A DNA stretch of 62,000 nt from Nemertoderma westbladi (GCA_032718475.1 JAUCBJ010000548.1:1-62000), one strand, 5' to 3'; shown: positions 21,301 to 32,311, counted from the stretch's first letter. The notes: a model not told the origin generated them from the letters alone. Numbers and translations: made by a program.

Positions 21301-23878
21301 CGGCGAAAGCCAAGCTTCTCAAGAAGAGGACAGTGGAAAAGACACTGATAGATTTTACTACGTTAACAAAACCTCAAAAGACGTAAGTAAATACAAGGCT
21401 CGAACCAACGATAGGAGAGAACAGGTTGCCAAGACTCCTCCTCAGTCTCCTAACAGAATGCACGGAAGAAAGACCGAAGAAAGAACGAGAGTGCATCAAG
21501 TTACCCAAGGTAAAGTGAGTAACATCAAACCAAACTGTGCGCTATGCGATGGGCCCCACCGTTTGAGTGCGTGTGCTGAATTTCTAAAGAAATCCCTTGT
21601 AGACAGACGTGCAGTCATGTGGGATAAGCGGTTATGCTATAATTGCCTCAGATCAGGACACCAACGGCGAACCTGTTACTCCGACGTAAAGTGTGCAAAG
21701 TGTGGCGCGAAACATCACATCTTGTTACACAGTGAGTTCGAACGAGACAACCCGAGTCAGGTAAGTGAGCCCGAACTACATGTCCAATTCAGTGATGTAA
21801 ATGACACTGATCAAGAGTCTGAGATGGAAGGATTCTATACTGACGAATTCTCTGACGCCAACGAATCCTGTTACTTAATAAATACCGCAGTGTATCGAGC
21901 ACTTACTTACGAAAAGGACACCGACAATGAGTTTCCCCCAACTACTTTTGCCAGACAACCATCTTGGAAAGCTCCAACTTCCAACGTAGGAATCAGAGAA
22001 TTTCCTGTAGTGCAGGTAAGAGTTCACGGTCCTAACAAAAGTTACATAGTGAACGCCCTCCTTGACTCCGGCAGCACAGGAACATTCATCGACCAAGAAC
22101 TAGCCGAAGATATCTTTGCTGGACAACCCAAATTCCGGACTAAATTGAATATGTCAGGAATTATGCAGGTTTGGAAATCTACCCTAACGGCAGATTACTA
22201 TGTAGGTGTGTTGTCCACCCCCCAGGATAAATTAGGAGCACAAGGTATAAGGTCGGTAAAAATGGTGGCTATAAAGAACTTCGCTACTACCCAAGCAGAT
22301 CTTTATAATTGGGACGAGGATGAGAGCATCCAACAGCTTAAGATACCTCGATTCCAGACAGATTATCCTGGAGTGCAAATACTCATCGGCCAAAACGCGC
22401 ATGAGGCGCTCGAGACATTGGAGAAACGGCCTGCTCAACCGCAGCCACTGCAAACCTATGCGGTAAGAACTAGAGTAGGTTGGTACTTTACTGGCCCTTC
22501 CCGCAGAACTCTCGAAGAGAGAATGCCACAAGAACGAATATACCAAGTAAACGATTGGGAAGTGGAGAGCAGTGAGGTGGAAGAACTAACTGAGGGAACA
22601 CCATACTCCTCAGATAATGACGACATATACCAACTCTTCGATGAAGAGAACACAATCGACCTACTTACAGAAAACAAAACGTGGAAAAACCAGGTGAACC
22701 TATGTCAACTGATTCGCCCATCGGGACCCATTGATTACAATGACGAACTAAATGATGAGATAGAGCGCTACAACGATAGAACTCGGGACGAACTCGCCGT
22801 ACGATTCTTTACTCAAGAATTGGTAGAGCCCAATTCATACGATAAGGCCCTATCGATAGAGGAAGAAAGAGCCAAGCAAATCCAGGAAACAACTATCCGT
22901 TTTTTAAAAGATCAAGGTAGATATGAAATCGGCCTACCATTTCGAAAACGAGAACCTAGATTTATAAATAACAGACCCTTGGCAGAGAAAAGAATCACTC
23001 AATTACATCGACGCCTTACGGCTAACGCTTCAGCTAAAGAAATGTACCAAACTCAGTTGAAGAAATTTATTACAAAGGGATACGCGGAGCGAGTACCGGA
23101 AGGAACACCAGTGACTGAGAGAACGTATTACTTAACACATCATTACGTTCCCAAACCCGGTAAACCCCATGAAGTACGAGTCGTATTCGATGGCTCCGCT
23201 CTATATATGGGCCAATCCCTCAATTCCGAGTTGTTACCAGGACCCAACTTACTCCAATCCTTGTTGGGAATACTTTTAAGATTAAGACAATATTCCATCG
23301 CGTTCGCCTCCGATATAGAAGGAATGTTCTTACAAGTCAAGGCGCTGGATAGAGATAGAGACAGCCTGAGATTTTTGTGGTGGCCTGAAGGAGATCTCAA
23401 CCAGAAACCGGTAGAGTACTGGATGACCATCCAGGCTTTTGGGATCATATCAAGCCCTTCCAACGCCTGCTCCGTGGTGCGGACCACTGCGAATGACAAC
23501 CGAGACGCCTTCTCAAAAGAGGTGATAGACAACATCAAGCGTAATATATACATGGACGACAATTTAAGGTCCCTTCCATCAGTAGAAGAAGCCATTGATG
23601 TCGCGAAAGGAACGGTAGAGTGTTTGAAAAGAGGTGGATTTCGACTGACGAAATTCACCAGCAACTCCCGTGAGTTTCTGGAAGCGATACCGGTAGAAGA
23701 CCGAGGAACGAAAGATCTAGACTTAATAAAGGACAATCTTCCAGAAACCAAGACGCTTGGCTTGAAGTGGGACACCGAAAGAGATATCCTGTTTTTTCAG
23801 CTAAAACAGCGAGATAATCCAGTTCGGACCAAACGGATTTGTTTAAGTATCCTGAGCACTTATTTCGACCCATTGTGA
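18371..23878 (+). CDS. BEL 1 gag-pol part 1: gag, protease, RT (ends at nonsense codon)
   Basis: 1,835 codons starting MSDTQQN. Residues about 390-480 are an Ala/Glu/Lys-rich coiled coil. Residues about 755-960 are the BEL gag core (DUF1759-like). At about 1,055-1,120 comes the BEL zinc cluster: CALC...H....C, CYNCLRSGHQRRTC, CAKCGAKHH. The aspartic protease has LLDSGSTGTF at about residue 1,232. The reverse transcriptase has DIEGMF and the catalytic YMDD at about residue 1,726. The frame stops at TGA 23,876-23,878, in the conserved FDPL segment after RT. The downstream sequence keeps homology in the same frame, so this is a point nonsense mutation and not a natural end. Confidence 0.9.
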   Translation: MSDTQQNLSDSLIDTTICDTDRSVERLIKGFSSPPTERKVIPPVVVSDPRLIQHRRSIIGTQAQVKRNQEAAVQQQQHPSQETCSQRPDSSSSSDTVELTPERGVQMAVTAYSDPLLTLPAAVLTTILIAVEEHQVDWARSKRATQDSYAGYAREELMSIVESQWNFPGPGLLLDLSEATWEDIHRMGVTKDTMDPAVWKRSAAGYVQGFFGSLERLEEQLFRQPQGPQEQEELLYQVRERTLRIRLILSAFEETSKRRQDTSLQVAVKTWFQRVGLKVQETAQWKSQLAERPTYEESTDATFSQVESEVTAERPRTRDAIDIYLSDYQRFLGDEELRRRLAGLRPNSEGAKLVLDSIDAEMWAANKAKFDEKLHLARVQEEQVKKKRIEDRKAVAAAKAAATVEEAKAAAAVEEAKAAVEAAKAAAAMALAEAEQRASEETTQLELENLQETQDCINKQLTASQMQMMSQSTPKRQGYTSSEESETTDPEGGGNRSRLSRRRKTSHRHKLPDLPPAVRRQLASTDLGSTEPTDQIIQVKRLPTIVDEPEIIRPVVPKATPVLETPVLPELNSKFPLHSTTLPVPGRTVHEKIPVLDAEREIKDLSPVVPRRPATMLATPASAVEWVEEGRRGMNLLLGQMQETVHQLKGTVRESRAELQEVQQSIALERDKLVNIQKGIPIPPVTLCQPVRSEVSHAQGVEPTRIYTASEVETPIANPIKGDYKPVVNDIPYRPDNDPRNLYTDNSILNNTMAQESFTCQMARTEARQAVKVGEIVKFNGDEMKWLPFNEYCKDSIQNSVLSNGEKLRFLIKCLEGPPKLMASKFIGHPDGLRQVWDTLNIRYGNKDNIAKYLYAKLEAPRNFLSSGIIEFSDEIQEICRQLDWLGKSHEYQSSMVIGAVVSTLPKGGVCTRWDKKVLYMNEQQRRSPTMADLMSFLDGEVKLQLIMQSREKTSENKVSEKPISRRRVTPVCYTDDGESQASQEEDSGKDTDRFYYVNKTSKDVSKYKARTNDRREQVAKTPPQSPNRMHGRKTEERTRVHQVTQGKVSNIKPNCALCDGPHRLSACAEFLKKSLVDRRAVMWDKRLCYNCLRSGHQRRTCYSDVKCAKCGAKHHILLHSEFERDNPSQVSEPELHVQFSDVNDTDQESEMEGFYTDEFSDANESCYLINTAVYRALTYEKDTDNEFPPTTFARQPSWKAPTSNVGIREFPVVQVRVHGPNKSYIVNALLDSGSTGTFIDQELAEDIFAGQPKFRTKLNMSGIMQVWKSTLTADYYVGVLSTPQDKLGAQGIRSVKMVAIKNFATTQADLYNWDEDESIQQLKIPRFQTDYPGVQILIGQNAHEALETLEKRPAQPQPLQTYAVRTRVGWYFTGPSRRTLEERMPQERIYQVNDWEVESSEVEELTEGTPYSSDNDDIYQLFDEENTIDLLTENKTWKNQVNLCQLIRPSGPIDYNDELNDEIERYNDRTRDELAVRFFTQELVEPNSYDKALSIEEERAKQIQETTIRFLKDQGRYEIGLPFRKREPRFINNRPLAEKRITQLHRRLTANASAKEMYQTQLKKFITKGYAERVPEGTPVTERTYYLTHHYVPKPGKPHEVRVVFDGSALYMGQSLNSELLPGPNLLQSLLGILLRLRQYSIAFASDIEGMFLQVKALDRDRDSLRFLWWPEGDLNQKPVEYWMTIQAFGIISSPSNACSVVRTTANDNRDAFSKEVIDNIKRNIYMDDNLRSLPSVEEAIDVAKGTVECLKRGGFRLTKFTSNSREFLEAIPVEDRGTKDLDLIKDNLPETKTLGLKWDTERDILFFQLKQRDNPVRTKRICLSILSTYFDPL

Positions 23879-23896
23879 TTTATTAGCCCAGTTATA

Positions 23897-26432
23897 TTGA
23901 TTGCTCGGAGTTTAGTACAACAAATGTGGCTTGAAAACCACTCATGGGACGATCCACTTAAGGGAGAACTGTTAAAGAAATGGATGAAATGGGAAGATTC
24001 TCTACCTGCCATCGAGAGCTTTGTAATTTCCCGTGCATATTTTGGTCATGTTCTTCCTACGTATTCCTATCAACTCCGTGTTTGGAGACGCCAGCGACAT
24101 GGGAATAGGTATAGTAGCATATCTGCGAGTCGAAACTCCTGATGGAATCAAAGTCGCCTTGGTTACCTCTAAGGCATTGATTAACGACAAGTTAAAGGTT
24201 CCTCGAGCAGAGTTAAAAGCGGCTTTATACGCTACAGCCATCGGCCGGAACGTAACAGAACAAATCGACTATCCACTGGAGAAAACTGTTTATTGGACCG
24301 ACGCTTTACTCGTGTTGGAGTATATAACCAATGAAGTCTGTCAGTTCAGCGTTTTTGTTACTAACAGGGTAGCTATTATTCTTAGTCGCACAAAGATAGA
24401 TCAATGGAGACATTGCCCTGGTACGATTAATCCAGCTGATATCGCCTCCAGGGGAGCAACCCCACAGGAACTGATAGATACTCCAGACTGGTTGGGTGGA
24501 CCCGACTTCCTGAGTAAGGAAGAGGATGAATGGCCTCCTCACCTTACTACGGCGGAGATTAGACAAGCCAAGGGAGCGGAGAAAGTCAAACCTAAAACCC
24601 GGGCGAGTAAATCGAAGTTATTTAAACCGACGATCGATCTATCTGTATTGCATACTTCCGGAAACGATGCTTCGGATCCACAATCCCTCGCCACAAATAA
24701 GTCTGTTGTGGAAATTAGAGATAGAGATTGGAAATCTGGAACACCAGACGTCTCGCAAGGAATCTCACCCCTGCTGCAGAGAGCAATGCATCACTACAGT
24801 TCCTGGAATCGGCTTTGTAAAGCCGTCACATATTTAAGGCGATGTTTTCATCATCACTACTCCAGGACGAAGACCATTAGTGATACCGCTCCATTGACAT
24901 CTGCGCAAGTTCATGTTATTAAAAATTTACCCAAATATAAGACATCCGACCGGTTTCTAAAGGAAAAAATCAGTTACAAGGAGCATGAAGAAACCAATAA
25001 GCAGATACTGAGACTCCTGCAATGCTATGAGGATTCCGATAAGTATTTCCTGTTGTTGAGAAATCCGCAGATGCGCTTAAGGGATCGCTTCTCTAGCACA
25101 ATGATAGATGGGTTAATACGTGTTGGAGGAAGGCTCACCAATGCGCCATTATCCTTTGACACTAAATTCCCCATACTCATTAGAAATCTTGAAGTACAAA
25201 TCAAGATGATTGTAGATGTTCACAGTAAACTTTATCATGCTGGTAGAGAACGAGTTCTTAGCGAAATTCGAACTCGCTATTATTTTGATAAACCCCGTAG
25301 AGCTCTGAACCAAGTTCTTAGGAACTGCATACCCTGTAGGAAAGCATTCAGTAGGCCTTTAACACAGCGAGAGGCAGAATTACCTAGGGAACGAGTAAGC
25401 TTCTATGAACCACCTTTTACCAATACTGGTGTAGATTTATTTGGCCCCATTGAAGTATATCGTGCTAGGACTATAGTCAAGAGATGGTGTGTCATCTTCG
25501 TATGCATGACTTGTAGAGCCATCCATCTCGATATGGTGAACGATCTATCTACCAACAGCTTCGTCTTAAGTTTACGCCGACAGATCGCTCGCTTCGGGAC
25601 AAGTAATACCATGAGATCGGATAAGGGAACGAACTTCATTGGTGCCAACAACGAAATCCAGGCTTACGTGAAGGACTGGAACCAAAGACAGGTGGACGAT
25701 CAGCTAAGGATAACAGCGTCTAGCTGGACCTTCAACGCCGCCGACGCCCCTTGGTGGGGAGGAAGTTGGGAGAGATTAATTAGAAGTGTCAAGACCGCAT
25801 TTCACTTTATAGTGCCATGCCGCGCGTATCTCACCGACGAACTTTTGCGGACATTAATGGAGGAAATAGCTGCCTATCTCAACGAGAGACCGCTTATGCC
25901 AGTCTCATCGAGTCCCGATTCCCTGGAAGCGCTAACACCCGCGCACTTCCTACTGAAGAAACCTGTAGCCATGCTCCCACGATCGGAGATTGCCGACGGA
26001 GACGAATACTGCCGTCGAACTTGGCAACTTATGCAGTTGCTATCCCGTCGTTTTGCTGACCATTTCGAGAAACATTATCTGCCCACGCTACAACTTCGAA
26101 CTAAGTGGTTTGCGCAGCAAGAAAACGTCAGCGCCGGATCTATGGTGCTTATTGTAGATTCAGACCTCCCACGTAAACGGTGGCAGACAGGTCGTATCAT
26201 CGAGACTCACATCTCGAATGATGGTTTAGTACGCTCGGTAGAACTCGTCGTCATGCGGCGTAACTTCAAGAAGCCAGGCATAATCTTTGAGATGCAACAA
26301 CTCAACCGCCCAGTTGGTCGTTTATGTTTACTGGAAAGAGACAGAGAACTCTCCGGAAACTATGGAAGGCAAGACACTCTTCCCACGACCACCTCCCTAA
26401 TTCCTCAAACATCTAGGGACTCCCCAACGTGA
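23897..26432 (+). CDS. BEL 1 pol part 2: RNase H and integrase (frameshifted)
   Basis: After the stop, homology continues in the same frame to about 24,080 and then changes frame. The long second frame (24,033-26,432, 799 codons) carries RNase H from FGDASDMG onward, then the integrase. The integrase zinc domain ends CIPCR near 25,335. The catalytic core has D in GVDLFGPI (near 25,434), D in RSDKGTNF (near 25,620) and E in GSWERL (near 25,771). The C-terminal region ends with a KWF ... GSMVLIVD and RLCLLE pattern as in DUF5641 of BEL elements. With a stop and a shift upstream, this copy should not make a full polyprotein. Confidence 0.88.
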
Positions 26433-28057
26433 TACGTCTGGAGTGGGTGCATGACTATATTATTCTATCTATTTTTTATTATATTTTTATATGCGAACTT
26501 TATTATGTACTTTATTATAATCGTTTTTATTCAATTTTATTTAGTAGAAGGTTATTTTAGATTATTTGGTAGATTAGTGCAATATATTAGTGTTTATTAC
26601 GTAATTACATATAATATATATTTAGTGTGACGGCGAGAAATAATTCTTTTTCTCTTTCCTTACTGTCCGTATTATATTATAAACACGAGACTACAGTAAG
26701 ATGACATGTCAGTACTTATTAAAGTACAATAAAGCCACTACTATATTTAAGTATTATTGGTAGGCAGAGTATTAGGAATGCAAAGTTCAGATCCTCGTGT
26801 CTCGGCTAAACCAAGCTCTGGGTAGACCTTGGAAACGACTTGCCTCTTCACACTGACATTGCTTCGTGCGATATTGCTCTTCTACCTTATATTAAATAAT
26901 ACATATAGTAGCGTGATGTCCCTCTAACAGTAGCGTAAAACGCAAATAAATCTGTTAAACCTTTGACCATCTGTAATTCTAGTCGATTAAGATATCGCGG
27001 CACCCACCGATATACTTGAAAGACAAATTCTAGAATCAGTGGTTAACGTCCCCAGACAAGTTCTGGAATAAATCGGTGCCCATCTTAAATATTAATTTAA
27101 TATTTATTAAAATCTGTAAAATTCAGATCCTTTAAAATTTCTAGTCAATTAAGATATCGCAGCACTTACCGATACTCTTAAAAGACAATTTTATAGAATT
27201 AAGGATCCTAAGTCCCCAGACATGCTCTGGAATAAAAATTGTGTCAATTTTAACATCAAATAATAAAATTCACGGGAATAAATTTAAATTCATATCTTGG
27301 ATGAATTTCATAAATTGTCATTTTGTGCAATTTATAACATTCCCAAAATTCCATTAATTAATAGATCATGGGAGTGGAGATTCATTCTTTTGAGTGTATT
27401 AGAGTGCGAGAATCTCCAACATATAGTCAATAGCCGATAAAAATTTAATAAAATCATGCATAGAGAGGATATTGACAATTAAAGAATTACTATTAAATAG
27501 CATTCCAGATCTGTATGCATGAGAATTACCCTAATTCTACCGCTAGCTTTCCATAATGTCACCATAGCAACACCCACGCTAGAATTAGAAGCAAGTTAAA
27601 AGAACAATAGAAAGCTTGTCCCATTGCCTAGCATAGAGAATGCATAGCATACTGTTAGTATCCAAGGATACACAGTAATAACGTGACATTCTGGAAGGCA
27701 CTGACTAACGGACAAATGGCCTGTATGTGTACAATTGGTGACAGTTGTGTGGAATTTGTGCGTTTATAGGTGAATGTTACTGCTAAAGTATGTTTACAGT
27801 AGCTAGTCGCAATTGTGAAAGTAACCCAACTCTCCTATAGAAAGAACCTAAAGTGGATCCAAGCCTTTGGGACGGACAGTGGAGTGACTTGTGCCGGTTA
27901 TCGTTGTCGTGCTGTTGCTACATGTTGGCGTAAACACCGCGACGACGGTACATCGGTGCTGAGAATCCCACTGTCCGGGGGCAACGAGAGGTAGGCAGCG
28001 ACGCCCGCTAGCCTAAACATAAACTCATTTTGATATTAATAAACTCAGATAGCAGAT
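26433..28057. other. BEL 1 noncoding gap between pol and ORF3
   Basis: No open frame of note. It is AT-rich and contains a diverged tandem duplication: segments around 26,977-27,075 and 27,143-27,240 share (T/C)TAGTC(G/A)ATTAAGATATCGC and CCCCAGACA(A/T)G(T/C)TCTGGAATAA. Just before ORF3 the sequence TAAACTCAGATAGCAG (ending 28,055) would serve as a splice acceptor, so ORF3 may be expressed from a spliced RNA. That is inference. Confidence 0.6.
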
Positions 28058-31000
28058 ATGACGGAGTTGATAGAAGATGATCTTGGTATTAGGGAGCGAT
28101 ATACTCTACCTTTACAAGCATTTGTGGATAGCTTAATACGCGGTGAAGCCGATCCAACCATTACGGAGGACGATGGTCGTTATATCGAACCGCCGATGTC
28201 CCAAGAGCAACTTGCGCGTGAATTTGACTATCGAAAATTCACCGCTCGCTATACGAATCGTAATGGTACGTATATGGACTTCTTAACTACCGGCCATCCT
28301 ATCGATTTACATGATACGGACGATGTAGACACAGAAAGGGAAATGGTTCTATTTAAATATCATACCCAGCGGAGTCGTAACGATAAACCGAGAATAGAAC
28401 ACGAAAATTCTATTCGTAACAGACTGGAAAGAGAAAACGTTGAAGAACCGGATAAACGCATCGACTTCAACGACTACCTGGAATTTTTGAGAGAAACTTA
28501 TCTCAACATCGCCAGTCAGCAGAACCTAGAGACTCGATATCCTCAAGGTATACATCATGACCCTATGGTAGAACTTAAACGGCTCTATTTCACTATGATG
28601 TATCTTACAGCCGATCGTCCACTACCTGTTATCCCGGATAGTTTTGAACAAATGGAAGAATATTGCAAAACTGGAGAACGATCACCCGCATTTCCTCTAC
28701 AGGACGTACGTCTTTGGTATTATTGTGACGAATGCCCTAGACCCAACCAACAAACTGAAAGACATAAACATCCGCGGAGACGTTGCGCTAAACACAGCTT
28801 TACACGTTATACTTACAGGAGTTTCGAGCGAAACCTGTTCGACGTATCACCTACGATCGCTCGTCTTAAACGATCACTGAATAAACCCATGATCAGAGTT
28901 CCGGAATACTCGGTCAGGCCTCCTCATTCCCTAGTGAGACCTCAAACTCTTGATCCTAACAGTATCACTGATCCTCCCGAACTATATTCCCTGTTCAAAG
29001 ACTTAGTGTTACCCGAACAATTAATCGGTGGTGCTCCGGTAGTGGGTTCGTTAGACATTTGCCCATCCTACTTAGCCGGATTGGGACGCGGGCAGCTAAT
29101 ATCGCCATTTGATCCTTACAATCGTCCAGGATTAAACCCGATGCAACCCGCCACGGAAGTTGAGGAGAGCGTTATAAGAAATGCTTTAGACGCTATTCAA
29201 CAGAAGATCGGAAAGGGAACACAAGATTGTTTAGAGAAACGTAAATTACAACAACAAGTCCAATCGGTGAAGGAGTTAGCCTTGCCACAGTTCGATAGAG
29301 AAATCCAAAACCTCGAGGAGGACATCGAGCTTGGACGTACGTATTCTCTACAAGAGTTTTTAGATGAACGCTTACAGAGACAAGCGGAAGAAAATCTACT
29401 CGAGGAGAAACACACGAAAATGGACGAGAGAGAAGAAGCCACTTTAGCCCAACCTGAAGCTCAAATCCTTATGACAGATCTCTACTCTAAAACCGTCCGT
29501 CATCCCTCGATGATTCCACATTTCGGAGACAAACTCTTCGCGACAATACAACCTCAACCGGTTGATATCAGTACAGGATCGCAAAATCTTATCGCTGACG
29601 CCCCTATGTTACAGCGTCCGCCAATCGAGGCCGCTCGTGTTGACGGTATACTCGTTGAACCTCCGGACAATCGAGCGGATCTTGTCCGTCGTATGGTACA
29701 CGATGTCAACATACGCGCTAGACCTTTACAGAACTCGTTTTATGGGATTAAAGACCACCCTTATTACGTTAATCTGACTCAATATTATATGGTAAAACCA
29801 GAAGACCCGACGCATAATTTAAAGTTTCTACCACTAATAAATCCTCTAGACATTGTCGAACTCGAACAATTGCAGAAACATCTGGATCAGTTAGTAAAGG
29901 TAAACTCATTTAGAAAACCATATAACATTTCTCGAATCGAGAAGGATATAGAACCTCCTTATAATCTCGATGGATTTATTAAAACTCGATTAGTCCATTG
30001 GAATCTAGATGTATTATTTGAAGAAGAGAAAATACAAAGATATGGAAATGTGGAGACGTATACCACTCGGCACATGAAGTATAGTGATCTCCCTGATGCT
30101 AACCAATGCGCCACCTTGTGGCATCCAGTAGGGATGACCCTAGAGAACGCCACCAAGGAGTGGAATGAAACTCTTAATGTTATTGAGATGTATGGAGTTG
30201 TCACCTACGATAATGAAGGTAGCGTTCCGGTCGGAGAACTAGGAACTACGCGCATGATCCACATACGCGGATTAGCTGGTTCTACACACGTGTTTACTCG
30301 AGCGTGTTCCGACGTGATTGATTATTCCTTTGAAACTCTCACCGAAACACAAAAGAATCTCCGACATGGACAATTCGAACTCGCGCAGCGTTACGTCATT
30401 GACACCGAACGCAAACCGGCCATGGGTATCGATGGATCGATGTTACCCCAGCCCGTACTCGAGATGTTGTTCAACGAAAGAATCCTTAAAATCGGCTCAG
30501 CTGTTTATGGAGATCTCCAAAACGACTTTCGGAATATGGAGAACATTCCATACCCTTTCGTTGATACTCAGCTGATTGCTCCCTGGGCAGAAGGTCGAGG
30601 TTTCTTCCGCACCATGTATGCTAATACGTCTAGCAACATTACAAAGGTGCAACGAACTTCCATCGGACATCTTGCCTTTCAGGAATACGGATGGAATTTC
30701 AAAGTCGGAAATCCCATCAACTATCAACAAGTATACGGAGACCATTATTCTCGATTATACTTTGATGGACCATTGACCGCACCTGGCGCCGTGTATAGCT
30801 TCATGAGTGTTCCACTCCGTCCCTCCTTAGCTATCTACACGATCTTTGAAAACACCGCACGTTCCGGTTGGCTAGCCGATGTGTGCAGTCGTACTATACA
30901 CGCCCATCCATTAATACTTGGGACCAAACTCGCTAAGCTAGATGAACATAATAAATTCATCCGCTTCGAATGTTTCCGGCGATTTTTAACCCCATTCCGC

Positions 31001-32311
31001 AACGTGGATAGCCAATTTAAAGACCGCGCTTTGACCAAGCTCAGCCTAAGAAACTCAGCTGCAGAGAAGTTAGATAGCGCTGGATTTGCCATTTTCAAGG
31101 AGATTTGTATGTCGAACTTACACTCCTCTGTTATACAAAGACCTCGAATCCCCACAGGTTATTCTGTCGTGGAAATTCAGACAATAGGTCCACTTGAAGA
31201 GACAGACACGCCCACCTCAGCTATGCACTGGGAAGACGAACCAATATGCCTAGAATCTGAGGAGATTCAGCCTATCGCCCCCCGGAACAGCGACAACGAT
31301 TACATCCTAGAATGGTATCAAGGTCCACAGTGTCTCACTGCGTACGATTATCGACATGCCAACTATGTTTCTCGGCAACGTTGTCGGTTATGCGCATCGA
31401 GAGACCATGTTACGCCCATGGACACAAACGTCCGCTGTTCCTATTTCCAAGAACAACCGACGATGGAAATTTATTGCGCATATTGCAGACTCAATAACTT
31501 GCATATTTTTGCGGTTTGCCCTCAATTTATGACTCAATGTCACCATTGTCAACTAAAGGGACACGCCAGTTTCGATTGCCCTTTTAATCACGATTTGGAA
31601 AGCGTAGATGAAATGATCACACTACGTTACATCAGAGCTTGGGAAGCGAACGCTGATTTACATTGTGATTCGCGCCATCGATATTATCCTGGACGCGCTT
31701 ACGAAGGAGTTTATGCGTTCCATCCTTATCTATTCGCTTCTGTCGAACAGAAATCACGCATATTGAGTTACGAACTACTGAAGCGCGTCGGAGAATGTAT
31801 TTCAACCAAATTCGTACGCAAATTTCTCAGGAGTGTTAATCCTAGCGACCTTCATTCCTATAACTTAATCAATTATATCCGTCAGGATCCGGACTATGGA
31901 GACTTATTTGTTAACTCACACCCCAAGTTACAGGAAGTATATCGACGGCCTTACGAATACCAAGCCCGCGAACGCGAGTTGGAAAGAACCATTAAACCCA
32001 GGAGGTTTCTGACTGCCTATGGTCCACCCACGGCTCTCGTTCAGACCACTCGTAAAGGACCCGTAAGAGCGGCTGTCCTAAAACGCGCTCTCAAGGCCGT
32101 TAGACCCCTCTCCCCCGACGTTGATGTCAATCAACCCGGCACTTCGACTGGCGGATACACCGACCATAATCCTACACCCTCTGATGCAATCATATTGCAC
32201 CCTTCACCCAGGAGTTATAGCCCTCCTTGTAAAGTGGCTCGCCCCAAAGAGAAAAGGACTCTGGCCAGCTTTAAAAAACTGCGTAAACGCCGTCTGCGCA
32301 AGAAAGACTAA
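28058..32311 (+). CDS. BEL 1 ORF3: RNase D-like exonuclease domain plus three zinc knuckles
   Basis: 1,417 codons with no break. The first 650 residues match nothing I know; they include a CDEC...C-type cluster near 225 and a charged coiled-coil region near 370-450. Around residues 700-900 lies a domain resembling RNase D/EXD 3'-5' exonucleases: a YDNEG motif (D718, E720), a following beta-rich segment, and KIGSAVYGDL (K811 to D819), then FVDTQ. The last expected acidic motif (YxxxD) is not evident, so catalysis is doubtful. Residues 1,109-1,175 carry three zinc knuckles, the last a perfect C-x2-C-x4-H-x4-C (CHHCQLKGHASFDC). The tail is strongly basic (KKLRKRRLRKKD). No signal peptide or membrane anchor was seen, so it is not an obvious envelope protein. 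Element 2 carries a related gene in the same place. Confidence 0.8.
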   Translation: MTELIEDDLGIRERYTLPLQAFVDSLIRGEADPTITEDDGRYIEPPMSQEQLAREFDYRKFTARYTNRNGTYMDFLTTGHPIDLHDTDDVDTEREMVLFKYHTQRSRNDKPRIEHENSIRNRLERENVEEPDKRIDFNDYLEFLRETYLNIASQQNLETRYPQGIHHDPMVELKRLYFTMMYLTADRPLPVIPDSFEQMEEYCKTGERSPAFPLQDVRLWYYCDECPRPNQQTERHKHPRRRCAKHSFTRYTYRSFERNLFDVSPTIARLKRSLNKPMIRVPEYSVRPPHSLVRPQTLDPNSITDPPELYSLFKDLVLPEQLIGGAPVVGSLDICPSYLAGLGRGQLISPFDPYNRPGLNPMQPATEVEESVIRNALDAIQQKIGKGTQDCLEKRKLQQQVQSVKELALPQFDREIQNLEEDIELGRTYSLQEFLDERLQRQAEENLLEEKHTKMDEREEATLAQPEAQILMTDLYSKTVRHPSMIPHFGDKLFATIQPQPVDISTGSQNLIADAPMLQRPPIEAARVDGILVEPPDNRADLVRRMVHDVNIRARPLQNSFYGIKDHPYYVNLTQYYMVKPEDPTHNLKFLPLINPLDIVELEQLQKHLDQLVKVNSFRKPYNISRIEKDIEPPYNLDGFIKTRLVHWNLDVLFEEEKIQRYGNVETYTTRHMKYSDLPDANQCATLWHPVGMTLENATKEWNETLNVIEMYGVVTYDNEGSVPVGELGTTRMIHIRGLAGSTHVFTRACSDVIDYSFETLTETQKNLRHGQFELAQRYVIDTERKPAMGIDGSMLPQPVLEMLFNERILKIGSAVYGDLQNDFRNMENIPYPFVDTQLIAPWAEGRGFFRTMYANTSSNITKVQRTSIGHLAFQEYGWNFKVGNPINYQQVYGDHYSRLYFDGPLTAPGAVYSFMSVPLRPSLAIYTIFENTARSGWLADVCSRTIHAHPLILGTKLAKLDEHNKFIRFECFRRFLTPFRNVDSQFKDRALTKLSLRNSAAEKLDSAGFAIFKEICMSNLHSSVIQRPRIPTGYSVVEIQTIGPLEETDTPTSAMHWEDEPICLESEEIQPIAPRNSDNDYILEWYQGPQCLTAYDYRHANYVSRQRCRLCASRDHVTPMDTNVRCSYFQEQPTMEIYCAYCRLNNLHIFAVCPQFMTQCHHCQLKGHASFDCPFNHDLESVDEMITLRYIRAWEANADLHCDSRHRYYPGRAYEGVYAFHPYLFASVEQKSRILSYELLKRVGECISTKFVRKFLRSVNPSDLHSYNLINYIRQDPDYGDLFVNSHPKLQEVYRRPYEYQARERELERTIKPRRFLTAYGPPTALVQTTRKGPVRAAVLKRALKAVRPLSPDVDVNQPGTSTGGYTDHNPTPSDAIILHPSPRSYSPPCKVARPKEKRTLASFKKLRKRRLRKKD

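Noticed and set aside
28058-32311. ORF3 as an envelope gene, as in some BEL elements
   Set aside because: No signal peptide or transmembrane anchor seen; zinc knuckles and exonuclease-like motifs point to a nucleic-acid-binding protein.
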